Shown in pieces: positions 1 to 5,426 of a stretch of DNA of 6,780 nucleotides. Under the pieces are notes generated by a model. The model had not been told where the DNA came from and ran no database searches. It saw nothing but the letters and a program-made list of their open reading frames with translations. The position numbers and the translations under genes were made by a program. The stretch covers positions 1 to 6,780 of the forward strand of contig CATPCA010000070.1 of NCBI GenBank assembly GCA_955652545.1, read 5' to 3'. The stretch's first letter is position 1, and each line of letters starts with the position of its first letter. The stretch is from Candidatus Dormiibacterota bacterium. GTDB taxonomy: Bacteria > Chloroflexota > Dormibacteria > UBA8260.

Positions 1-228
1 AACGACTCCGACTATGGCCTGGCCGCGGGCGTGTGGACCAGGGACATCTCGAAGGCCCACAAGCTCGCCAAGCGGATCAAGGCGGGCACCGTATGGGTCA
101 ACACCTACAACGTGTACAGCGCGGAGCTGCCATTCGGCGGCTACAAGCAATCCGGCTGGGGCCGTGAGATGGGCGAGGAAGTCCTATCAAACTACCTCGA
201 GACCAAGGCGGTGATTGTTCAGCTTTAG
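1..228 (+). CDS. Aldehyde dehydrogenase, C-terminal fragment (5' end outside window)
   Basis: This is the last 75 codons of an NAD(P)-dependent aldehyde dehydrogenase, a soluble enzyme oxidising an aldehyde to its acid. The frame is open from base 1 and stops with TAG at 226-228. The visible part holds the family's C-terminal signatures: the [10 protein letters not shown] stretch (residues 6-15), GTVWVNTYN (about 30-38), [14 protein letters not shown] (about 44-57), and the ending in which the chain wraps onto the partner subunit ([12 protein letters not shown]). The PFGGYKQSG block with the following GRE-G is typical of the betaine/phenylacetaldehyde-type branch of the superfamily. The catalytic Cys and Glu and the Rossmann domain lie upstream of the window, so substrate and cofactor cannot be assigned. 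A strong hairpin 18 bases after the stop suggests it is the last gene of its transcript. Confidence 0.94.
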   Translation, partial: NDSDYGLAAGVWTRDISKAHKLAKRIKAGTVWVNTYNVYSAELPFGGYKQSGWGREMGEEVLSNYLETKAVIVQL

Positions 229-245
229 CCGCCTGCCACTGAAGA

Positions 246-275
246 GTCGCCGCCGGCCCGTGAACCGGCGGCGAC
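246..275 (+). terminator. GC-rich hairpin, probable terminator of the aldehyde dehydrogenase transcript
   Basis: A perfect 11-bp inverted repeat is present: GTCGCCGCCGG at 246-256 pairs with CCGGCGGCGAC at 265-275 around an 8-base loop. It starts 18 bases after the aldehyde dehydrogenase stop. There is no T-run directly after the stem; the nearest T-rich stretch (TCATTTCGTTTTCG) begins about 18 bases later. U-poor terminators are common in high-GC actinobacteria, so termination is the likely role. An mRNA 3'-end stabiliser is the alternative. Confidence 0.58.
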
Positions 276-310
276 GCCGCGTGGCCGCAGAGTCATTTCG
301 TTTTCGCTAG

Positions 311-331
311 TGAGCGTTAGCCTCTGAGCGT
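311..331 (+). repeat. Short direct repeat TGAGCGT x2 between terminator and the next gene
   Basis: TGAGCGT occurs at 311-317 and 325-331, a 14-base period, in the gap between the hairpin and the small gene at 457. A 5-bp hairpin (GTGGC-gcc-GCCAC) follows at 390-402, and a weak -10-like hexamer CATACT at 413-418, with no matching -35 that I can see. These could be operator or promoter parts for the small gene, but elements this short also arise by chance. Confidence 0.2.
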
Positions 332-456
332 ACTTTCATCGAAGCCGAGGTCAGGGGTTCGTCGGCGGACGTCAGCCGCGTCAACGGGCGTGGCGCCGCC
401 ACCGTGCGCCGTCATACTCCGCCCGGTCGTTTCCAATCTGAAAGGGGATGCGCTTC

Positions 457-744
457 ATGAGCGTCGCTATGTTCCTCGACCTGCCTGGTGCCACCACGGA
501 GCAGTACGACCAGCTCAACGAGGAGATGGGGACCACCCGACCGGAGGACGAACCCCAGGGCCTCGTCTCCCATGTGTGCGCCACCACGGGCGACGGGCTC
601 CTTATCTGTGACGTGTGGCGGTCGCAGGAGGCGCTCGACGACTTCCTGGCGAACAAGCTCGGCCCGGCTGCGGCAAAGCTCGGCCTGCCGGATGCCGCAC
701 CGCCGCGCTTCGCCCAACTGCATCACCAGGTGTTCCCTCGGTAG
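457..744 (+). CDS. Small dimeric alpha/beta-barrel (ABM-like) protein of unknown function
   Basis: This encodes a 95-residue soluble protein starting MSVAMFLDLPGATTEQYDQL. The order of elements (beta strand, a helix with T-x-E-Q-Y-D, a stretch ending in V-S-H-V, a strand GLLICDVWRS, the helix QEALDDFLANKLGPAA, then a final strand) matches small dimeric ferredoxin-fold proteins related to antibiotic-biosynthesis monooxygenases. The D-V-W-x-S-x-E-A pattern is recurrent in actinobacterial members, most of which have no known substrate. There is no signal peptide or membrane segment. An ATG nine bases upstream (448) is in frame, but the purine-rich AAAGGGG (441-447) would touch it directly; the same site lies nine bases before the ATG at 457, so 457 is preferred. 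The gene ends 20 bases from the convergent YczE-type gene. Monooxygenase activity is not implied by the sequence alone. Confidence 0.85.
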   Translation: MSVAMFLDLPGATTEQYDQLNEEMGTTRPEDEPQGLVSHVCATTGDGLLICDVWRSQEALDDFLANKLGPAAAKLGLPDAAPPRFAQLHHQVFPR

Positions 745-764
745 CTCGTGCACCCGATGCTTCC

Positions 765-1490
765 TTAGAGACCCTCCGCCAGCGGATCCTCGATTCGGGC
801 CACACCGCGCTCCGCGCCCACTGTCGGCGCGACCGGGTTAAGATTGAACCCGAAGAGGCGCAGTCCGGCATGCACCGAGGGCCCGAGCAGAAGCGCGATG
901 AACAAGGTGCCGACGCCGACGGTCCCCCCCAGCAAAAAGCCCACGAGGCATGCGGTGGATTCAATGCCCCCGCGCACGAGCGTCACAGGGCGCCGCGTTC
1001 GCCGTGCCAGTGCCAGCATGATGCCGTCACGCGGGCCGGCGCCGAGCCGCGGCGCGATGTAGGCTCCGCTGCCGACGCCAAAGAGCAGGAGAGCGCCGGC
1101 GAGCATGGCGAAACGCACCAACAGCGGCGCTGCGTTCGCATCGGGAATCCAGCCCCACGCGATGACGCGGTCGATCCAGAATCCGATCAGGATCATGTTG
1201 CAGACGGTGCCCACGCCCGGGCGAGTGCCCAGCGACCAGGCGACGAGCAGGATGACGAGACCGACGAGCTCGCTCGCCTGTCCAATCGTCAGTGGGGTGT
1301 GACGCGAGATGCCCTGGTGCAGCACGTCCCACGGCGACAACCCCAGATGCGCTTGTAGGGTCAGCGGAATGCCGACCCCGAAACAGAACAGTCCAGCCTG
1401 AAGGCTCAGAAAGCGAACTGCCATGCGGGGCCCGAGCAGGCGTCGGATCTTGTCGTTCCGTCGCGCGGGTGGCATTGTGGCTGCGGACAC
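765..1490 (-). CDS. YczE/YyaS/YitT-type integral membrane protein
   Basis: A 241-residue polytopic membrane protein with about four to five hydrophobic segments (roughly residues 26-46, 72-88, 96-112, 124-146 and 176-203). The motifs HLGLSPWDVLHQG (48-60) and RLGAGPRDGIMLAL (148-161) are typical of the YczE branch of the YitT-like family; in Bacillus this group has been linked to antibiotic production, but the molecular function is unknown. The two halves resemble each other (about 29-110 and 128-205), each with an F-G-V-G helix, an LG-(L/A)-(S/G)-P-(W/R)-D loop, and a later G-V-G-T segment, implying an internal duplication. The longest frame starts with GTG at 1490; in-frame ATGs at 1475 and 1424 are alternatives, and none has a clear ribosome binding site. 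It lies 67 bases downstream of the flippase-like gene on the same strand and is probably cotranscribed. A C7 run at 924-930 lies inside the gene. Confidence 0.9.
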   Translation of the reverse strand: MSAATMPPARRNDKIRRLLGPRMAVRFLSLQAGLFCFGVGIPLTLQAHLGLSPWDVLHQGISRHTPLTIGQASELVGLVILLVAWSLGTRPGVGTVCNMILIGFWIDRVIAWGWIPDANAAPLLVRFAMLAGALLLFGVGSGAYIAPRLGAGPRDGIMLALARRTRRPVTLVRGGIESTACLVGFLLGGTVGVGTLFIALLLGPSVHAGLRLFGFNLNPVAPTVGAERGVARIEDPLAEGL

Positions 1491-1557
1491 GGCGAATCAT
1501 CGTACGCGGAAGGCGTTCTAGTCGACCTTGGCAGCAAGCGGCAGCGACGGCGTCACG

Positions 1558-2562
1558 TCATCGGGAAACGGCAGCGCCACGCTCGGCGCGTCCGCCGCGC
1601 CGGCCACGGCCGTGCTCGGCCAGGTACACCATGCCGCCGAGCACTGCGAAGGGAAGCATCTGGAGGTCGACGAAGAGGGCCAGAGCGGTGGCAGTGGCCA
1701 CGGCCACGTGCGCTTGCACGAGCAGTAGGACGACGACGCCCTCTCGAACCCCGATGCCGTTTGCGGAGATCGGGACGAAGGTGGCGAGAAGTGCGAGAGG
1801 GAGGGTCAGTGCGAAGACGGACCAGGAGACGTACGGGCCGAGAGCCAGGGAAAAGGCCGCCATCGAGAAGAGGTTCAAGCCCCAGGCGAGGATGCCTCCC
1901 GCGATGCTCCTTCCCACGAGGTCTGGCCGGCCGCGGTAGGTGTCGAAGGCGCCGGTCAGGGGATGGAGGAAATGGCCCAGCCTCGTGGCCAGGCGGAAGC
2001 GGTCCGGGATGCGCTCTCTCACGAGGTCGGAGACGAGCGCCAAGGTCCAGGCGATGATCATTGCCGCCGCGAAGATGACGAAACCGGTGACCGCAAGGAT
2101 CTGCAGGCGGTCGCGCGCGAGGACGGCAGCGGCCAGCGCCCACCAGGACATGGCCAGCGTACCGGCCATGCGGCTGGCCAGGAGCGAGGCGACCATGGGG
2201 CCGTGTCCGGTCACCTCCCCCAACCGGAGCGCACGTACCGCGTCACTGCCGACGCCGGCGGGCACGACCTGGTTGACGAAGAGCCCCTTGAGGTACCAGG
2301 AGCCGAGGAAGGTCCAGTCCAGGTGGTGGCCGCACCCGCGCAGCAGAACTCCCCACTCGGCGACGCTGGCCACCACGGAGAGTGCGGCAAGGCCGACGGC
2401 GAGAACAGTCCAGCCCGGAGCAAGGTGTCCATAGAGCTGCAGCGCCTTCGGCAGGTCGACGCCATGGATGAACACCGCCACCGCGATCGCGCTGCCCGCC
2501 AGCCTCACCCACGGGGAGCCCAGGAAGGTGGACAGGACATTCCGGAGACGGGACAGGGTCAC
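1558..2562 (-). CDS. Flippase-like LPG-synthase-type membrane protein (PF03706/UPF0104 type)
   Basis: A 334-residue polytopic protein with about eight membrane segments. It matches the hydrophobic module of lysylphosphatidylglycerol synthase (MprF N-terminal half) and of UPF0104 proteins, which move or present lipid-linked substrates across the membrane. Signatures are VNQVVPAGVGSDAVRALRLG (96-115), resembling the family's L-P-G-G-x-G-x-D-x-x-R block, and PISANGIGVREG (264-275), the family's P-x-x-x-x-G-(L/I)-G-x-R-E-G block. There is no C-terminal aminoacyl-transferase domain, so it is not a complete LPG synthase. The chain ends in a basic Arg/Gly-rich tail (about 317-334). The start is GTG at 2562; a GAGGA lies 13 bases upstream, a loose ribosome binding site. 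It is first of a probable two-gene leftward transcript and divergent from the fused spermidine-synthase-like gene. Substrate unknown; a lipid-linked sugar or phospholipid is the usual guess. Confidence 0.91.
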   Translation of the reverse strand: MTLSRLRNVLSTFLGSPWVRLAGSAIAVAVFIHGVDLPKALQLYGHLAPGWTVLAVGLAALSVVASVAEWGVLLRGCGHHLDWTFLGSWYLKGLFVNQVVPAGVGSDAVRALRLGEVTGHGPMVASLLASRMAGTLAMSWWALAAAVLARDRLQILAVTGFVIFAAAMIIAWTLALVSDLVRERIPDRFRLATRLGHFLHPLTGAFDTYRGRPDLVGRSIAGGILAWGLNLFSMAAFSLALGPYVSWSVFALTLPLALLATFVPISANGIGVREGVVVLLLVQAHVAVATATALALFVDLQMLPFAVLGGMVYLAEHGRGRRGGRAERGAAVSR

Positions 2563-2612
2563 ATCGCTCTAATCATCCTCGCTGACGCGGTGGGTACAGG
2601 GCTGCACACTGT

Positions 2613-2628
2613 CACCTGTGGGCACCTG
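2613..2628 (+). repeat. CACCTG direct repeat at one helical turn, possible operator
   Basis: CACCTG at 2613-2618 and again at 2623-2628 gives two hexamers with a 10-base period, in the middle of the divergent gap. Two sites one helical turn apart are a common layout for a bound dimer. The motif is short and the region GC-rich, so chance is possible. Confidence 0.25.
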
Positions 2629-2670
2629 GACGGGTCCTGCCCAGCGAGGAGCCTCGAGGCGCTCCGAACC

Positions 2671-2676
2671 AAGGAG
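2671..2676 (+). promoter_or_regulatory. Shine-Dalgarno AAGGAG that decides the start of the fused gene
   Basis: AAGGAG is the strongest ribosome binding site in the window. The ATG at 2677 abuts it with no spacer and opens a different, Arg/Pro-rich frame that ends at 2970. The ATC at 2685, eight bases downstream of the site, is in frame with the fused membrane/spermidine-synthase-like protein. The first in-frame ATG (2856) has no ribosome binding site. Confidence 0.6.
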
Positions 2677-2684
2677 ATGCGACG

Positions 2685-5063
2685 ATCGAGCACCAATCCA
2701 CAGGTCGGGCGTCCCGCGCGGAGGCAGTCGCCCCCGCCAGCGAGGTTCGACCGAAGCCGGCGACACCGACCAGCGCCGCTGCGCCCCCCGACTCGTGGCG
2801 GAGGTCGAATCGGTGGATCATCGGGGTATTCGCCGCCTCAGGCGCGGCCGGTCTCATGTACCAGGTGGTGTGGTCGAGCCAGCTGGTGGTCATCTTCGGC
2901 AACACCACTGAGGCGATCGGCACCATCGTCACCGCCTTCCTTGCAGGCCTTGGCCTCGGCGGGCTGGTAGGCGGCCTGGTGGCGCCCCGGCTGCGCCATC
3001 CCTTGCGGACCTACGGCGCGGTCGAGGTTGCTATCGGTGCCGCCGCCCTGCTCGTGCCCATCGGCTTCGACGGCATCGCCGGCATCTACAGCTCCGCGTA
3101 CGACACCACGTCGGTTGGCCAGCTGACCCTGATCCGGCTGCTCCTGACGCTTGCGGCGGTGACACCGGTGACCTTTCTCATGGGCCTGACGCTGCCCCTG
3201 CTGACTCGCCACCTGGTCACGTCGATGCGCACCGCCGGGGCGCACATGGGACTGCTGTACAGTGCCAACACCTTCGGTGCCATGGCCGGGGCCCTGGTGG
3301 CGGGCTTCGTGCTCATCGAGTTGCTTGGACTGTCGGCGACTACGCACGTGGCGGTGGCGCTCAACCTGCTGGCGGGGATCACCGCGCTGTTCCTTGCGTC
3401 CGGCGGGCGCACGGTCGCATCGGTTCACGTTCTCGCGCCCAGCGCCAGCGGCGAGGAGTCGAGTCTGTCGCCGCGATGGCGCCGGTCGTTGTTTGCCGCG
3501 TCGTTCGTCTCCGGGTTCGTGGCGCTTGCGCTGGAGGTTCTCTGGACTCGCATGCTGGCTGAGGGCACGGGATCGCAGATCTACAACTTCGTCATCATCC
3601 TGGCCATCTATCTCCTCGGCATCGCGACTGGCGGCGGGATCTATCGGCGTCGCAGCAACAACGGGCGCGATACTCCCGCGGCGCTCGCAGCGGCCCTTCT
3701 CGGCGTCGCAGTCTTTACTGTGCTGACCGTTCCGCTCGCCACCGTGTGGCTGCCCACGATCAACGTCGCACGCGCCCTGATCCTGCTGCCCGCGACCGTC
3801 TTCATGGGCTACGCATTCCCGCTGTCTGCGCGCCTGTTGACACGCGACGCCGCCGATGGATCGCACAGCATCGGTGTGCTCTATGCGTGGAACACATTCG
3901 GGTGCATTCTCGGGTCGCTATGTGCAGCCTTCATCCTGGCGGGCAGCCTCGGCACCAACGCCTCCATCCTCGTGCTCGGCGCCGCGGATGCGGGTGTCGC
4001 CGGTGCGCTGATGATTGCCGGCCGCGAGGTACGGGACGCCAGACGACGGACCTTGTCGCTGATGACAGCCGCGGCTGTCGCTGTGCCTTTGATCCTGGTG
4101 ATCACCGCCTCACCGGTGCTGCTCACGGCCACCGAGCATCGCCTCGCTGCCGGCTCGCTGCCCTTCTTCCACAGCGAGGATCGCCTCTCCACAGTGGATG
4201 CTGTGGGCGGCCCACCCTACAAGCGTCGTCTCTACGCCAGCGGCACCGCGATGACGACGCTCAGCGTCGACACCAAGTTGATGGCATACATCCCCAAGAT
4301 CATGCGGCCCGGCGCTTCCACGCTTCTCGACATCTGCTTCGGCATGGGCACGACGTTCCGCTCTGCCCTGCAACTGGGGTTGCACACCGACGCGGTCGAC
4401 CTGTCCCCGTCGGTGCCGCAGCAGATGCCCGTGTTCTACGCCGACGCGCAACAGTACCTGCACAGCCCGCTGGCGCGCATCATCACCACCGACGGACGCA
4501 ACTACGTCAAGCTCACGTCGCGACGGTACGACCTCATAACGGTTGATCCGCCGCCTCCCATTCAGGCGGCCGGTGCCGCGGTGCTCTACACGCAGCAGTT
4601 CTACGCCGACGCGCACCATGCCCTCACCCGGGGGGGGCTGATGCTGCAGTGGCTGTACTTCGGCGTCGACCTGGACCAATTTCGGGAGCATCTGCGCACG
4701 TTCAGGTCCGTCTTCCCGCATGTTCTCGTGCTCTTCACCCCGCGAAGCGGTGGCGTCTACCTGCTGGGATCGGATGACTCGATCGCCTGGACCGACGCGA
4801 GCGTGTCCCAGTTCCTCGGGCCGCCCCAGGCTGTCGCCGACATCGCCGATGCACCTGATGCCGCATACCTGCCCGCCGGTTCCTGGGCGGATCGACTCCG
4901 CGCGATGGCGTGGCTGCAGGATGCACAAGTCGACCGCTTTGTGGGTGCCGGCAGCATCATCACGGACGATCACCCGCTCACCGAGTACTACCTGTTGCAC
5001 CAGCTCTTCGACGGCGGCCCGACAGCCACCGAGGCGCGGCTACGAGCGCTCGCACCAGGCTGA
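2685..5063 (+). CDS. Fused polytopic membrane/spermidine-synthase-like protein, probable ATC start
   Basis: A 792-residue protein in two parts. The N-terminal part is a Pro/Ala-rich tail (1-43) followed by about 12-13 membrane helices (44-480), the membrane domain of fused MFS/spermidine-synthase proteins. The C-terminal part (about 500-770) is a Rossmann-like polyamine-synthase/methyltransferase fold with the glycine motif DICFGMGTTF (549-558), an acidic residue after strand 2 (D572), DGRNYV (603-608), VDPPPP (620-625), LYTQQFY, and the family's late TDDHPLTEY (760-768). Canonical spermidine synthases have D-S/T-x-D-P; here the second, proton-abstracting Asp is Pro, so aminopropyl transfer is doubtful. 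DPPPP-type variants occur in such fusions, as I recall, so this looks like a subfamily trait. The helix WIIGVFAASGAAGLMYQVVW (44-63) spans the first in-frame ATG (2856, residue 58), so that start would cut the first helix. No ATG, GTG or TTG occurs between the upstream stop (2583) and 2856. ATC at 2685 is preferred; 2856 or CTG at 2637 are fallbacks. Confidence 0.9.
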   Translation: MEHQSTGRASRAEAVAPASEVRPKPATPTSAAAPPDSWRRSNRWIIGVFAASGAAGLMYQVVWSSQLVVIFGNTTEAIGTIVTAFLAGLGLGGLVGGLVAPRLRHPLRTYGAVEVAIGAAALLVPIGFDGIAGIYSSAYDTTSVGQLTLIRLLLTLAAVTPVTFLMGLTLPLLTRHLVTSMRTAGAHMGLLYSANTFGAMAGALVAGFVLIELLGLSATTHVAVALNLLAGITALFLASGGRTVASVHVLAPSASGEESSLSPRWRRSLFAASFVSGFVALALEVLWTRMLAEGTGSQIYNFVIILAIYLLGIATGGGIYRRRSNNGRDTPAALAAALLGVAVFTVLTVPLATVWLPTINVARALILLPATVFMGYAFPLSARLLTRDAADGSHSIGVLYAWNTFGCILGSLCAAFILAGSLGTNASILVLGAADAGVAGALMIAGREVRDARRRTLSLMTAAAVAVPLILVITASPVLLTATEHRLAAGSLPFFHSEDRLSTVDAVGGPPYKRRLYASGTAMTTLSVDTKLMAYIPKIMRPGASTLLDICFGMGTTFRSALQLGLHTDAVDLSPSVPQQMPVFYADAQQYLHSPLARIITTDGRNYVKLTSRRYDLITVDPPPPIQAAGAAVLYTQQFYADAHHALTRGGLMLQWLYFGVDLDQFREHLRTFRSVFPHVLVLFTPRSGGVYLLGSDDSIAWTDASVSQFLGPPQAVADIADAPDAAYLPAGSWADRLRAMAWLQDAQVDRFVGAGSIITDDHPLTEYYLLHQLFDGGPTATEARLRALAPG

Positions 5064-5185
5064 GGCGCGGGTTTCGGCCTGAGGACCGATATACCCCGGC
5101 CTGGGGCGCGACATTCACCGCTCCATAGACGCCGATCGTACCAAACGCTACCATTGTGCTCAGGGACGGTATGGGGGGTTCGGCG

Positions 5186-5371
5186 ATGGAAGGACGACTT
5201 TCACCGACAGACAGGAAGCAGGCGCAGTGGCTTGCCGACGCACACGAGGGCCTCGACCTGATCCGCTATCCCACGCGCCTAGAGATGCTGCGCGCGGTGG
5301 ACGAAGCGGCACACCGGGCAGACAGCCTGGCCCGGCTGGACCACGCGCTGCAGCATCTACGTCTGCCCTGA
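5186..5371 (+). CDS. Possible small protein, unrecognised
   Basis: A 61-codon frame encodes a charged, probably helical protein (MEGRLSPTDRKQ at the start, later YPTRLEMLRAVDEAAHRAD and a Leu/His-rich end LDHALQHLRLP). Third codon positions are mostly G or C in the second half, fitting a real gene. G6 at 5173-5178 lies seven bases before this ATG and may serve as a weak ribosome binding site. In-frame alternatives are ATG at 5171 and GTG at 5156, giving up to 71 residues; a TACCAT hexamer at 5149-5154 could be a -10 element for any of them. There is no membrane segment, signal peptide, Cys-rich motif or recognised domain. It follows the fused gene after about 120 bases and ends 55 bases from the convergent TPR gene. 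It may be a chance frame in GC-rich DNA. Confidence 0.45.
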   Translation: MEGRLSPTDRKQAQWLADAHEGLDLIRYPTRLEMLRAVDEAAHRADSLARLDHALQHLRLP

Positions 5372-5426
5372 CGGACGCAGCCGCTCCGGCTCGATTCGCC
5401 GTTGATCTCAGACTTGAGCGCTGTCC

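Larger units (their letters stand above)
2563..2684. promoter_or_regulatory. Divergent intergenic region between two membrane-protein genes
   Basis: This 122-base gap separates two outward-reading genes and must hold the promoter of the leftward pair and probably that of the rightward gene. No convincing -35/-10 pair is visible on either strand. It contains two CACCTG hexamers exactly 10 bases apart (2613-2618 and 2623-2628), so on the same face of the helix, and a perfect 10-base palindrome GCCTCGAGGC (2651-2660). These are candidate regulator sites shared by both directions, unproven. Confidence 0.4.

Noticed and set aside
615..1358. Long plus-strand open frame (247 codons)
   Set aside because: It lies opposite the YczE-type gene and its product is a hydrophilic Arg/Gln/His/Ala-rich string with no domain, as expected for an antisense frame in GC-rich DNA.
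1963..2970. Plus-strand open frame of 335 codons crossing the flippase-like gene and the divergent gap
   Set aside because: Antisense to a clear membrane-protein gene, then Arg/Pro-rich and out of frame with the fused gene. The ATG at 2677 inside it directly abuts the AAGGAG, which is too close for initiation.
2838..3866. Minus-strand open frame of 342 codons
   Set aside because: Antisense shadow of the fused gene; composition is Gln/Arg/His/Gly-rich with no recognisable fold.
4110..5000. Minus-strand open frame of 296 codons
   Set aside because: Antisense shadow of the spermidine-synthase-like domain, whose conserved motifs are all on the plus strand.
5094..5106. CCCC-GGCCT-GGGG hairpin after the fused gene
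   Set aside because: Four-pair stem, likely chance; no T-run follows.
5379..5391. Small hairpin AGCCG-CTC-CGGCT in the gap between the convergent genes
   Set aside because: Only five pairs with a 3-base loop and no T-run; too weak to call a terminator in GC-rich sequence.
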